A DNA stretch of 64,000 nucleotides, taken from positions 1 to 64,000 of the forward strand of contig JAYKKR010000021.1 in NCBI GenBank assembly GCA_036971615.1. Direction: 5' to 3'. Shown one piece after another: positions 39,478 through 51,065 of the stretch. Each line of letters begins with the position of its first letter. Positions within the stretch are counted from its first letter, which is position 1. This DNA is from Amyloporia xantha (lineage: Eukaryota > Basidiomycota > Agaricomycetes > Polyporales > Adustoporiaceae). The notes under the pieces are model-generated. The model ran no database searches. It saw only the letters and a list, made by a program, of their open reading frames with translations, and was not told the DNA's origin. A program made the translations under genes and the position numbers.

Positions 39478-39929
39478 ACGTTTATTCTCGTTTCGGATTC
39501 GTCCTGCTGGCGTGCGACGTAGTATGTTCGCCACGCATAAATGCTCGTATGCCTGTACCTCGACGTCTCATGATTTATGCAATCTCTTTGTATGCTTGTG
39601 GCATTTTCTTGCAAGCCTCGGGCATGGATTGCGCAGGCTCCGATGCTAAATGTGCTTACTACTCACTAAATGGTGCTTGTGGTATTGATATTGAGTATGT
39701 ATGTAACTATTGTACGCTCTGGCGGGCATGATGAAAACTTAACCAGAAATTGTGGACGGCGGCTCATATCACGTGACTTGCGTCCGCTAGAATCTTCCCC
39801 TCAATGCTGGAATCGACGACCAGTATGGCAATCACAATCTTTACTTATACCCCACAACTCCTCTGTACTCCATTTCATCTAAAAAGTCCTTAATCCAACG
39901 CGACCTTAACTAGCTGCCGTATACTTGCA
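39478..39929. other. Intergenic region after RPS18
   Basis: These 452 bases contain the RPS18 3' untranslated region and the promoter of the next plus-strand gene. No gene, repeat or RNA was recognised. Confidence 0.5.
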
Positions 39930-40772
39930 ATGACTACCTGGGGATATTCACCAGAGGTGCATCCCTGGTTCCGCATGCCCTCTCTCAAGCGTAAAGGCCT
40001 TGATGACGACGATATATCTATCGTTGAATACACTGCTCGTCCCTATGTTCAGCCTTGTTCGAAGCGGCGCAAATGCGACGTGTTAGAGCATGGTCTCGCT
40101 CGCTTGTCGCTGAATACGTCTGTGGACGGGTCCGTTGCGCCCTTCCAGTCAGCTGTCAAGCACGTCCCCGATGGTGTACCGCACATATCCGTCCTGTCCC
40201 CGTCAAGCATGTCCACTTCACAACCGCCAACGACGTGGGGGACATCGTCTCTTCCCTACACGGAGACGGACTTGGCTCCCGTGTCGGTGGTGCTCCCCAG
40301 CTCTATCGAGGAACCTGCATTGACCGAACGAGATGAAGACCTCCTCGATATTCAGATGAAGAGTCCGTCATGGTATGAGGTTGAGAAAGATCGTGAGCCT
40401 TCGAATCGCATTCAGCCTCGTAGCATTGACTTATTCGTGCCAGGCATCGTTATAACTGATCTGGAGGGGTTCGCCGCCGAAGATGAACAACCAACATCGC
40501 CAACCGAACGAGGGGATGTGGCCATTTCTTCCACCCTTCTTGACCGCCTAAAAACGCAAGCGTCCTTGCCCACCCCTGACTTCACGGAGTCTTCCCGGAG
40601 CAAGGCTCTTATCCTTTTCAAGCCGCTTGTTATTCCAGAAAATGCAGCAGATGCACAACGCTTATCGGAACAGGAGGCAAATGCAGCAGTGGAGGAAGTT
40701 GAGGATGGGTCAACTACGGATACAGATGCACCAATGGACGTAGACGAGGCAGTGGACATAGAACCTTTGTGA
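39930..40772 (+). CDS. Hypothetical nuclear protein
   Basis: This single-exon gene of 280 residues starts MTTWGYSPEVHPWF. It has two basic clusters, SLKRKGLDDDD and CSKRRKCDVLEHG, that resemble nuclear localisation signals. The remainder is acidic and Ser/Pro-rich, with the segment PSWYEVEKDRE, a hydrophobic patch LFVPGIVITDLEGF and an acidic C-terminus (DTDAPMDVDEAVDIEP). The frame is uninterrupted with natural composition, so I regard it as real. I know of no characterised family; a conserved WYExEKDR plus ITDLEGF pattern may exist in related fungi. It is convergent with Hap2. Confidence 0.6.
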   Translation: MTTWGYSPEVHPWFRMPSLKRKGLDDDDISIVEYTARPYVQPCSKRRKCDVLEHGLARLSLNTSVDGSVAPFQSAVKHVPDGVPHISVLSPSSMSTSQPPTTWGTSSLPYTETDLAPVSVVLPSSIEEPALTERDEDLLDIQMKSPSWYEVEKDREPSNRIQPRSIDLFVPGIVITDLEGFAAEDEQPTSPTERGDVAISSTLLDRLKTQASLPTPDFTESSRSKALILFKPLVIPENAADAQRLSEQEANAAVEEVEDGSTTDTDAPMDVDEAVDIEPL

Positions 40773-40962
40773 GGACAGTTCCAATGGCATTGAAGAGCCA
40801 GCTACAGTGCCGGATATAGTGACAACTTGAGTATGCGGAGTTCGACAGGCAAAAGGTCTAATCATTAAAACAGTCCCGCGACGGAAACAGTATAGCAATG
40901 AACAATGACAGCAGAACGACGAGAATAGAACGAATATAAGAACAACGATGTCCGGAACGTAA

Positions 40963-42485
40963 CTATCTCCTGGAAGAACCCACACCACTACTATATTGCA
41001 ACATATCATTTGCCCTTGGCTGCAACTCGCTTTTGAGCGACTCCGCTGGAATGTCAATGACGTCTTGCTCGTCGGTATAAAGTCTGTCAACATCGTTGAT
41101 GTAAGAGTGACGATGACGGGCGTGCGCATGCGGGTGGGGAACGTGATGCATCTGCATGGCAGCATAGTTGGACCGCATACTGCTCGATGATGACGAAGAA
41201 GGTCCGTTGGAAGGAACAGGCGGTATTGGTGTCGCAGAATAAGAGAGGTGACCGCCGACGTTCGACGCACCCAAATGACGAGTATGATCGTGTGAATGGT
41301 CGTCCATTGCATGGCCATGATGCACGTGATCACGAGGCGAGATAGGGGCAGGACTGGTAGGATGAGAAAGAGAATGGTGGTATCCGACATCATGGAGATT
41401 TATGGGATCAGAATTATGGCCTAGGGATAGATTAGGCTCATGCGGGGACCGGATGGCTGGATGGCCACGAGACGACGGTGTCTGCGACGGTTGATGTAAC
41501 TGGGACTGTGGGGAAATTTGGGTGTGAGACGACATCTGCGAGAGAAGATGGAGTCAAGGCGTCACCTGAGGTTGGACTTGGGACTGTAAAGGGGTTGATA
41601 TCTGCGATTGCGACTGGAATAGAGTCTGAGACTGAGACGGGGTCGGTAACTGAGGCTGCGACTGCTGCTGCCGCAGAGCTTGGGGTCGTGGCTGAAGTTG
41701 CGGCTGAACGAACAGAGAGGAATGGGATTGTTCGGGTTGCTTTTCGGACTGTTCAATGGGTGAGAAGGGCGGTTTAGCTTCGGAAGGACTGTCGACGGTC
41801 ATTTCGAGGTCCTTGTCGAGGTCTCGGTCGACTTGGTCAGCGTCGTCTTCGTCTCCATTCTGGGACGTTGAAGCAGACGGACCAGCGTCCGCTGTCTGGC
41901 TTGCTTTCTGGGCGGCTATCTCTTCTGCGGTGAGAAAGCGACCGCCGGGCCCGCGGGGACGACGCATGGCATGCTTGTGCCGTGACTCGTGAAGGTACGG
42001 CTGGTGAACGGGTGGGTGTGAGGAGGACAAGAGAGACGAAGGGGACCGCATACCTTTCTCTGCCTAGAGAGTCTGTGGAGCTCCTCGAGACGAGCTCGAG
42101 CTACACGCCTTTTGAGAATACGATAGTACTGCTTAGCGTTGACGTAAAGCGGTTCTTCGTCGAGGGGAGCATCGTCCTGGATCTGGTCGACAGGAGGGTC
42201 TGGGTCGCGGTGTTCGGGAGGCTGGGTGTCCTGCTGGGGTGGCTGGTGGTGAAGAAAGAGGCTGTGAGCGGGAGAGGGGGTGATAGGGGTGGATGTCGGG
42301 GACGGATGGGGAGAGGGATGGCGTGAGTGGTGGGTGGGCTGTTGCGGGGGGTAGAAATTGTAGAGGTGAGGCTGGTGCTGTGCTGTGAAGGAAAAGGTGA
42401 GATGCGAGAGAGAGAGAGAGAGAGGAAAGGGCTCACGATAAGGATGGTAGGGATTTGAGTGGAAGAGGTGATCAACGGGATCCAT
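40963..42485 (-). CDS. HAP2: CCAAT-binding factor subunit Hap2 / NF-YA
   Basis: Hap2/NF-YA gives sequence specificity to the trimeric CCAAT-binding complex. The start at 42485 (MDPVDHLFHSNPYH) is followed by an intron and a His/Pro/Gln-rich segment. The conserved core begins PLYVNAKQYYRILKRRVARA (the subunit-association helix), then RLEELHRLSRQRK. An intron directly after the Lys separates it from the DNA-binding part, PYLHESRHKHAMRRPRGPGG and RFLTAEEIA. The long tail is acidic, then Gln/Ser/Pro-rich, consistent with activation domains. A final exon (41535-40963) gives a His-rich C-terminus ending SGVGSSRR. The last intron would be only 30 or 42 nt (see findings). If the TGA at about 41554 is the true stop, the final exon falls outside the protein. 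Confidence 0.9.
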
Positions 42486-42657
42486 GTCTCGATAGACTTG
42501 TGACTGGACGAGCCGCTGTCGATGCTGATTGGCCTGCGCTCGCTGCGATCCCAACGAGAATGCGATTGGCCACAATTGGGCGTGGCAACAACCAACGACC
42601 CCGCCACTCCTCCCCGCCACGTGCCCCTTTCATTCTCTCTCTCTCTCAACACACACC

Positions 42658-43769
42658 ATGGACGCCAAACTGCACGTCGTCTTCTCCCCTCGTCGCCGTC
42701 CTTGAGCTCACCCCATTCACAGGAAAGCACTCAAGGTCGTCGACCTCAAGGACATTCTCGCAAGGGCCACCGTCTCCGTCCCAAGCAAGTCCAACAAGCA
42801 GGACCTCATCGCCCGCATCCTCGCCTCTCCCGCCGCCGTCAGCGTGTACAACGCGCAATACGGCCCTGCTACACGCGCATCCCCTTCAAAGCAGCCTAGT
42901 CGCTCCACAGAGGAGAGCTCTGTCGCAACGACCAATGACGATCTCGTAAGTCCGTCTACGCCTCCACATCCGTCCACCGCTCACCTCAATCTAGCTCGCA
43001 CCACCAGAAGAGTGCGTCTCTTGTCATCATTCTCCCGCCTCCGTCTGAACCTGTATTTCTTTTTTTTAGTGTGGACTGGACTCCCGACGACGCCTTGCCA
43101 ACTGCTCAACGTCCGCCTTCGTCACCTACTGCTCCAACATCACAAACAGTGGTCTTGCCACCCTCTCCTCCAAAAGCAGTTTGTCACCTTACTGTCTTAC
43201 TCTCAACTGTCGCCAATACTAACCCTGTCTAGTCCACAAGCACGCCATCTGCTCCCGGTGACCCTTTGCCGACCCAAGAGAATGTATCGAAATCACCAGA
43301 AGATGAAGAACTCGAGAGGCGCAAGGCTCGTGCAGCTCGGTTCGGCCTCCCTCTGGTTGAACCAATCAAATCGAAAGCTCCCGAGGTACCATCGAAGCCC
43401 CCAGCCAAAATAGTAAATGGGCTTGTAGCTGACGTACGCCTGCGCATGATGTCTCATCCCGTTCCATACCTCATGTGTACTCGCAGGAACCGGAAAAGCT
43501 GGCTGCTCGTGCTGCACGCTTTGGCGTTGTCCCGTCCGCGACGGTAGCCCAAGCGCGGCACTCATCTGCGGGGACTCTGACCCAGGTGAATGGCAGAAAA
43601 CGTGCGGCGCCGCAGCCGGATGCTGTAGATGCAGAGGAGTCAGAGAGACGTAAGAAACGGGCCGAGAGATTTGGGATACCTGTGGTGGTAAGTCATTTCA
43701 AAGTTGGCACGTGTCTGCCGTGCTTCATTCAACTAATCTATCACCTTTTTGCAGGGTGCGAAGGCTTAG
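42658..43769 (+). CDS. THO1: SAP-domain mRNA-export factor, Tho1/SARNP type
   Basis: Tho1/SARNP binds RNA and the Sub2/UAP56 helicase during co-transcriptional mRNP assembly. The 14-nt first exon (42658-42671, ATG GAC GCC AAA CT) joins 42723 across an intron with a GC donor to give MDAKLKALKVVDLKDILARA, followed by SNKQDLIARIL: the SAP motif. A 17-nt exon (42995-43011) encodes LAPPE before VDWTPDDALPT. Three Tho1-type RAxRFG motifs follow: RRKARAARFGLP, KLAARAARFGVV and RRKKRAERFGIP. The last exon adds GAKA, with TAG at 43767-43769. The RAxRFG repeats plus SAP domain are characteristic. It is divergent from Hap2, with only about 170 bp between start codons. Confidence 0.9.
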
Positions 43770-45284
43770 GAATGTCGTTTTCTACACATGAAGTGTAATA
43801 TCTGTCTCTACGTGGCGTTTATCATGTGTTAATGCAATCGCAATCTGCCATGTCATTGGCAACACCTTCTACACCTCATTCTGTCAGCCTGGGGCACATT
43901 GACTATGCATGGATCTTATTAGGCCTGTTTGGTTGTCACATGCAGTCTATTCTCTGAGAAAGACTCAGCATACTTTTGACTGGTTCACATAATGCATGTC
44001 TGTCATGCTTGGCTAATAAACAGCACACTCAACTATTGTACTGTCATGACCTTATTGCTGGTTTCAGCACCCAAAGCGTGGTGGCCAAATGTGTACAAAT
44101 TTTGACCTGTGGCTGTTTTTTTCTAAGGCTGTGACCGCGAAACTCGAACAGCTGTAGCTCGCTCAATTCTGCTTGTATCGACTTGCTTCATAAATTGAGA
44201 TTGCTCTATTCATCTGCCCTGAGGGCACCATGAAGTCCATTTGATGAAGTTTGACCTCCTTCTCAAGTTGCTTTTCCACCACCCACCAGCACTCAGAATG
44301 GCTCTTGCTCCCTCTCCACAACATATATCCTTGTTTGCTTGTCTTCAAACAGCCTTGCTAGACTCTTCTGAGGGCCCCACATCAGTTTTTGCTTGTTTAA
44401 AAGTGTACAGCATTCTAAGCCATACCTGGAGGAATTTCGCTGGGCACTGCTTGAGATGCGCTGCATTGCTGGGCTATCACATGATGAGATCGTCAATTGC
44501 AAAGAAGTGTACCATCTAAAATGTACTCAAATAATTCAATAAGACTGGCGATTTGGTGTATTGGCAGCCACAAAGTGTGCCGTGGATGAAGCTCTGTGAG
44601 ATTGGGTCAGCAGTGAGTGCGGTGTCTCTTTCCATGCTGCCATTCATCTGTATATTTCTGTATATTACAGCTGTTTGCAGAACATATGGTGCGTGATTGA
44701 AATTTCTGTTTTTGGACAAAATGTACCTCTTTTAGTATATTCATTTTAAGTCGCTTAATTCATGTCGGAATGCTCTGAAAGTTGGATGAATCGACTCGCG
44801 CCGTGAAACTGAAGGGGATATGCTGTTCAGAATATTATAATACCGACTCGGAGTTTGAGTGTTTCACAAAGAAGCAGCCTGTAAATTGGATATGTCTGAT
44901 TTTATATAGCCCTCAGGCAGATCTGGGCTTATCCGTCTCGATAGATTGCTTATACCTGAGAGTCCTCTGACATGAGTCTGGGCAGTCTTTTGTTGTCTCC
45001 CAGATGTTCTTATACTTTGTATTCAAACACTCTTAAGGTCACATTATTTTTTTAAAAGCAGTATATTCACAGCTGATATATACAAGAAAGATAATACAAT
45101 ACTAGCAGCCGTAATGATTATCTACAGTGAGATGACTCAAGTTGAAAAACTCCCCATTGTCTAATCACTTATGTAATTACATTGACATGCGAGTGATAAT
45201 GTTGACCAACTTCTAACGGAATATTCAATATAGAGGATATAAGATGCAAAGTTAATACGCACACAATATCTATAAAGACAGTCT
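43770..45284. other. AT-rich intergenic region before the copia element
   Basis: This 1.5-kb stretch has low GC and no convincing gene. Short open frames on both strands (44241-44519 +, 44293-44502 -, 44516-44719 -) lack recognisable motifs and may be decayed repeats. The last five bases (45280-45284, AGTCT) are the target-site duplicate of the retrotransposon. Confidence 0.5.
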
Positions 45285-45588
45285 TGTTGAACGATCAGTT
45301 TCCAACTATAGTAGTCGCACTTCCATACTTGGTAGTCAGTACTTACTCATTTCTATGATGTTCTATGACGTTCCGTAGTATGCTCTTGTCTTACTTCATA
45401 GGCTCCACTTTCTTACTAAGAAATCTCCACTATGATTTCATTATGACTTCATATCTTACTCAGATATTCTATAGGTTTCTAGATACGATTACTAAGGAGC
45501 CTTTCATGCATGTATATAAGCCGGGCTTTACAGCCCACTAGAATACAAGACGGATTAGCCTCCTCTCCTCTATAGTCTGCGCTCAACA
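45285..45588 (+). repeat. 5' LTR of copia element
   Basis: This 304-bp terminal repeat begins TGTTGAACGATC and ends GTCTGCGCTCAACA. It carries a TATATAAG box near 45513 that probably drives element transcription. It is identical by eye to the copy at 50757-51060. Confidence 0.95.
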
Positions 45589-45600
45589 GGTTATGAGCCC
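45589..45600 (+). promoter_or_regulatory. Primer-binding site (half initiator tRNA-Met)
   Basis: GGTTATGAGCCC directly follows the LTR. It is complementary to the anticodon stem-loop of initiator tRNA-Met (GGGCTCATAACC), not to a tRNA 3' end. This is the half-tRNA priming used by Drosophila copia and yeast Ty5. Confidence 0.8.
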
Positions 45601-46046
45601 CGCGCTCTAATCTGTCTGACTACTGTGCAGTCATCTGTCTTCACTCTTCTCTTTGCGCTTTCACTTTCTCTTTTGCGCATTTACCCCTTCTATTGCCTTC
45701 TTCTTATAAGGCCCCTTAGTAGACTACGTAAGTACACAGTCCTCAGTTTTGTGACGAACTCTTGGGAGTCTGCACTTCAGTGGGCGGCTCTTAGAGGTCC
45801 AAATCCTCTCCTGGGAATAAGGCACCTTACGCGAAATAGTCAAAGGCGTAACAGGGCCCTCAGGCAACTGCGAAGCAAAACTCTGCGGCTCCATAGGTAG
45901 CTGTAGATAGAAGTACTATACAGTAGCTAGCTAGGCCTTGGGCAATACCCTCTGCGGCATAGTCTCGTCTTGATCGCTCACTTCCCTCGACTCTACCCTG
46001 CGTCTTGGCTATTTCGGCTAGCTGGGACAAAGGTTCACTTCAATAA

Positions 46047-46478
46047 GTGTCCATCTTTGAGCTAGAGACGTTGACTTCTTCATCAGAAGCAGCTGATCCA
46101 GTGGCAGATCAATCTCAGTCAGGCGACTCAGAGGGATCTTCACCAGCGCCAGTACAGCTTATATCTGTCTACCCAACAGATTATAGCTGGAAATTCCCTT
46201 ACGCAGGCGATTATATTGGTGGTCTTACAAACGACGATCTTGGTTATTTTCCATACAATATTGAAAGTAACTCTCTTAGTCACACTGACAGTGAAGAGTA
46301 CTTTCCAAACCTCTCCATTACATTTTGGGCTACACTTCTTCGATCCGATCCTTTTGATCAAGAAGTTAAAGAGGTTAAACCAGATCGATCGCCTCCATCA
46401 ATTCTTCAATCAATTCCTCGATCACCTTCCATCGCCTATCTCCTTCAGTCTGACACTCGCCCTGACATTTTATTCTGA
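46047..46478 (+). other. Open leader frame upstream of gag, no ATG
   Basis: The copia leader holds 143 open codons that end five bases before the gag start codon. The reading is acidic at its N-terminus and protein-like, with LISVYPTDYSWKFPYAGDY and ITFWATLLRSDPFDQEV. It contains no methionine codon and starts only at a GTG after a stop. It could be a second exon of a spliced leader product or a non-coding leader. No family is recognised. Confidence 0.4.
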
Positions 46479-46483
46479 TCGCC

Positions 46484-49400
46484 ATGGATCCCTCCAAGAT
46501 TCCTACCTCCACCATTCCCATTTTTGATGGCACAAACTATATTGCCTGGTCTAACGCCATGCGAGGTGTATTTAGATGGTCTGGTTCCTGGAACATTGTT
46601 GAAGGGAATTCAGGCACACCTCTTCCTCGTCCTACTGCTGCAGCTGCTGGAGAAGACCTCGCTACAATCCAGGCTGCTTGGGATGAGAAAAATGACAAGG
46701 CACTTGGTTTGATGACCATCTATATTTCCTCCTCGCTACAATTCCTCATTGGCAATACTACCACTGCTGCTGCAGCGTGGAAAGCAATTAAAGATCAGTA
46801 TGCCAAACCTGGTGCTGTTGGTGCATTCGTCTATTTTCAACAATTATTCAATACTCGCTTTGACGATGCCCAACCTCTTCGCCCTCAGATAACAGCACTT
46901 GAGGAAATTCGTAGTCGTACCGTTGATGCTGGGATTGCCATCTCAGATCAATTTGCTGCCCTCATTATTGTCAACGCCTTGCCCAATTCTTATCAGACCA
47001 TTGCTTCGACTCTGCTGGCTACAGTTACAGACCTTTCTACACTTAAACCAGCAGATGTCATCCCCAAAATTATTGAGGAAGAAGCTAGACGTCAGGCCTC
47101 TAAAAATGCTAATGTCTCTCGTGTCTCGTCGACTACTCGTCTCCCAAAGAAATGTAATATCTGTGGGAAGACTAATCATTCGACTGAGAACCATTGGCCT
47201 GATGGAAAGCCACCTCAAAAGGGGAATAAGCAGGGCAAAGGCAAGGGCAAGCAAGGCGGTAATCAAGGTGGAAATAATAAGGGAAGTGGACAGAATCACG
47301 GTCAAAATAATGGTAATACTGGAGCTTCACAAGGACAGGGATCTGGTGCAAAAGTCAATAATCTTCTTATAGAATCTGTACCAGATGTAACGGTAGCATC
47401 TTCTTCATCCAAATCAATTGATCTTTCCCTGTACCATGTGGGAGATGAGATCGCAAGATGGATGGTTGACTCAGGTTGCACTTCACATGTCACAAACGTC
47501 TTTGAAGATTTTGATCACTATCATGAATTTCCAGTACCTGGTCATGCGCACTTAGCAGGCGCAGATAAGACCATAGATATCAAAGGTGTTGGAATAGTTC
47601 TTCTGCGACATCAGAATAGTGACAGAATCATTGTCAACCTGACTCTTAAATCTGTCCTTTATATTCCTGAAGCGTCTCATCGTTTCTTTGCTCCACGTAC
47701 CATTATTGACCAAGGAGGCTGCTATAGTGCCCATGGGGACACTATGAATTTCTGGGCAGGCTCCAAACCGGGTGTGAACCTAATCCTCACTGCGCGATCA
47801 AGCCATGATGGTTCAGGTTTCTATTGGCTTGAAACCAAAGTGTTTCATCCAAACACCCGGCCTCAGACTCTGCGATCTGTGGAAGCTGACTATGACTTGT
47901 GGCATCAACGGTTTGGTCATGCGGGACGTAACACTATTCGTCAATTGCCTAATCATGTTAATGGCGCACCAAATAGTCTTTCTTCAGCACCAAAGTCTGA
48001 TCCTTGTGCTGGTTGTGCGCTTGGCAAGTCCCACAGACAACCGTTCCCACTCTCTTCTACTCGCGCTTCTAAACCATTGGAACTTATTCACTCAGATCTC
48101 GTCGAGATGCCATCTCTATCTATTGATGGTTTCAAATATTGTGTCACATTCCTCGACGACTTCTCCTCATTTGGTGTCATGTATTACCTTAAGCGGAAAT
48201 CTGATGCTCTCACCTGCTTTAAAAGTTATCGAGCATGGGGGGAAACTCAGCTTTCTACGCGACTTAAGCGTTTCCGCTCTGACAGAGGAGGAGAATTTAT
48301 GGGTGAAGAGTTCACACAGTATTTACATGAAAATGGTATCGAGCGCGAGGCGTCTATGCCACAAAGTCCACAACAGAATGGACGTGCAGAACGTTGGCAG
48401 CAAACTATTGTAGAAAAAGCAGAAGCTATGCGTCATCATGCTGGTTTATCCACAGGCTTCTGGAAACTTGCTGTTGAAACTGCTGTTCATATTTACAATT
48501 GTCAGCCATTCCGCAGAGCACACTGGCGTACTCCCATTGAATTATGGAATGGTACTGTTCCAGATGTGTTGTACTTTAGAGTCTTTGGATGCCTAGCCTA
48601 TGTACATGTTCAGAAGGAGCGACACCAGGATAAGCTCACGGCTCGAGCTAAACCTATGGTGTTTGTCAGCTATGAACCTGGATCAAAGGGGTATCAATTC
48701 TGGGATAAAGATAGCCGCTCCATTGTTTTATCGCGTGATGCGGTATTCAATGAGAGATCCTTTCCGAACAAAAGTGCGAATCCTATTCCCGCTGCCCAAC
48801 AACCGCATGAGCCGCCTGTTCCTGTAGCTCCAGCACCACAGCCGGCCCTGCCGCTTGGTGATGATGATGCTAATAGGCCTGAACCGGATGCTGACTTGCC
48901 TCCACATCTGGGACCACCACCAGAACCGCCTAGAAACCCATCTCCTCCACCTCGTCCACCTTCTCCAGATGAGCCTCCAGTACCACAACCTCCTCCATTT
49001 GTACCTAGACGCTCTACTCGGTCAACCGCTGGTAGACCTCCACCACGGCCTGACAATGCGTATGGTGATCGTCACCCTGCAGCTATACAGCGTGACATTG
49101 ATCAAGGAGGTGGTTTACCTGACGTCATGGAGAATCTCATCTCAGATCTTCCATCAGAGTTTATTCTCAACGCCGATCCTCAGTATGGACCTTTTCCACA
49201 ATCTTATCAGGAAGCAATCTCTCGCCCTGATAGGACTCAGTGGGAGGCCGCTATGCAGGAAGAGATAGACTCTCAAATGGAGAATGGTACATGGGAGTTA
49301 GTCGACTTACCTCCTGGACGTAAGGCAGTACCTTGTCGTTGGGTTTACACTATTAAACCTGGTGGTAGATATAAAGCTCGGCTTGTAGCCAAAGGCTTTA

Positions 49401-50730
49401 AACAGGTCAAAGGCATCGATTTTGATGAAATATTCTCCCCTGTCGCTCGTTTTGAATCTATAAGATTCTTACTTGCCCATGCTGCTCTTAATGATTGGGA
49501 GGTAGAGGCTATGGATGTAAAGACAGCATTCTTATATGGCGAATTAGACGAGGAGATATATATGGAGCAACCAGAAGGATTTAAAATCCCTGGTCAGGAA
49601 CACAAAGTTTGTCGTCTTTTGAAGGCTATTTATGGTCTTAAACAGGCTGGCAGACAGTGGAATAAAAAACTCCACAATGTGTTGTTGGAATTAGGGTTCA
49701 CACGTACATATTCTGATGCGGGTATTTATGTGTATCGTCATCATGGGGGGGATTTAATACTTGTCGTATATGTTGACGATCTATTGCCAATTGGGTCTGA
49801 TCGGTGTCAGATTGCATGGCTTAAAGGTTGTCTTCAGAAGCGATTTAATGTTCGTGATCTTGGGCCTGTAGAATCTTTTCTAGGCATGCAGATTACTCGA
49901 GATAGATCATCCAGAAACATTTGGCTTGATCAGTCTAAATACATTGAAGAGACACTCGAGCGATTCCAAATGCTAGATGCAGCACCCACACAAACTCCCC
50001 TTCCATTTGGCGTACATCTTGTCAAAGCAGATCCTTCATATGAAACTTAGTTGATGCCGCCCTTCGTTCAAAGTACCAACAGCTCATTGGTTCACTGTTG
50101 TGGATCGCCTTAGGGACTCGTCCAGATATAGCCTATGCAGTTAATCGCCTTTCCCAATATTCTGCTAAGCCTACAATGCAACATTATAAAGCCGCACAAT
50201 ATATTCTTCGCTATTTGAACGGTTCACGTTCACTTCGGCTTTGCTACAAAGGCAGCGGATTATCTGGACTCATAGGTTATTCTGATTCTGATTGGGCTGA
50301 GAATAAGGACGATAGGCATTCAACTAGTGGCTTTGTCTTCTTTATGGCAGATGCTGCTATTTCATGGCTCTCGCGGCGACAAAAGACTGTCGCTCTGTCT
50401 TCAACAGAAGCAGAGTACATGGCGTTGTCCGACTCTTGTCGACAATTAGCCTGGCTTCGGACTCTTCAGTCTGAGATTGGTTTTAAGCCGCAAAATGCCA
50501 CACCTTTATGCATTGATAATAATGGTAGCATTTTTCTTGCGGTTAATCCAGCTCATGACAGAAGAACCAAGCACATTGATATTCGGTACCACTTTTGCAG
50601 AGAGTTCATTGAAAACGGTCATGTCCATCTTTTCTTTGTACCTACTGCTGAGCAAAGGGCCGATATCCTCACTAAGAATTTATCTTTCTCTATTCATGAG
50701 AAATTTGTACATAGTCTTGGACTAGAGTAG
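46484..50730 (+). pseudogene. Copia Gag-Pol polyprotein with one frameshift
   Basis: Gag starts MDPSKIPTSTIPIFDG at 46484. A zinc-knuckle-like CNICGKTNHSTENHW follows near 47155. The protease has WMVDSGCTSHVTN. The pre-integrase zinc region has LWHQRFGHAGRN and CAGCALGKSH. The integrase core has HSDLVEM, RSDRGGEF and NGRAER, supplying the D, D and E residues. The reverse transcriptase has WVYTIKPGGRYKARLVAKGF, MDVKTAFLYGEL and VVYVDDLLP. The first frame ends with TAG at 50048-50050. RNase H continues in another frame from about 50,051 (VDAALRSKYQQLIGS, SDSDWAENKDDRHSTSG, ALSSTEAEYMA) to 50730. One or a few missing bases near 50,046 explain the break, so this copy probably cannot make a full polyprotein unless a programmed event or assembly error is involved. 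Confidence 0.93.
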
Positions 50731-50747
50731 TTAGCGACTATCTAGTT

Positions 50748-50756
50748 GAGTGGGAG
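50748..50756 (+). promoter_or_regulatory. Polypurine tract
   Basis: GAGTGGGAG lies immediately before the 3' LTR, the position where plus-strand priming occurs in LTR retrotransposons. Confidence 0.7.
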
Positions 50757-51060
50757 TGTTGAACGATCAGTTTCCAACTATAGTAGTCGCACTTCCATAC
50801 TTGGTAGTCAGTACTTACTCATTTCTATGATGTTCTATGACGTTCCGTAGTATGCTCTTGTCTTACTTCATAGGCTCCACTTTCTTACTAAGAAATCTCC
50901 ACTATGATTTCATTATGACTTCATATCTTACTCAGATATTCTATAGGTTTCTAGATACGATTACTAAGGAGCCTTTCATGCATGTATATAAGCCGGGCTT
51001 TACAGCCCACTAGAATACAAGACGGATTAGCCTCCTCTCCTCTATAGTCTGCGCTCAACA
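50757..51060 (+). repeat. 3' LTR of copia element
   Basis: This 304-bp copy shows no difference from the 5' LTR on reading and is followed by the AGTCT target duplicate at 51061-51065. Confidence 0.95.
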
Positions 51061-51065
51061 AGTCT

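Larger units (their letters stand above)
45285..51060 (+). mobile_element. Ty1/copia LTR retrotransposon, nearly intact
   Basis: The element is 5,776 bp. Two 304-bp LTRs, identical by eye, start TGTTGAAC and end GCTCAACA. It is flanked by the 5-bp duplication AGTCT (45280-45284 and 51061-51065). A primer-binding site directly follows the 5' LTR and a purine tract precedes the 3' LTR. The domain order Gag, protease, integrase, reverse transcriptase, RNase H is that of Ty1/copia. Identical LTRs indicate a very recent insertion. The only damage seen in the pol frame is a frameshift at about 50,046. Confidence 0.96.

Noticed and set aside
39480..39731. Extended RPS18 reading frame
   Set aside because: It is read-through of the last intron; the true end GVSKKRG lies in the final exon at 39477.
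48694..49056. Gly-rich 120-codon minus-strand frame in the copia element
   Set aside because: It is the antisense of the Pro-rich linker between integrase and reverse transcriptase.
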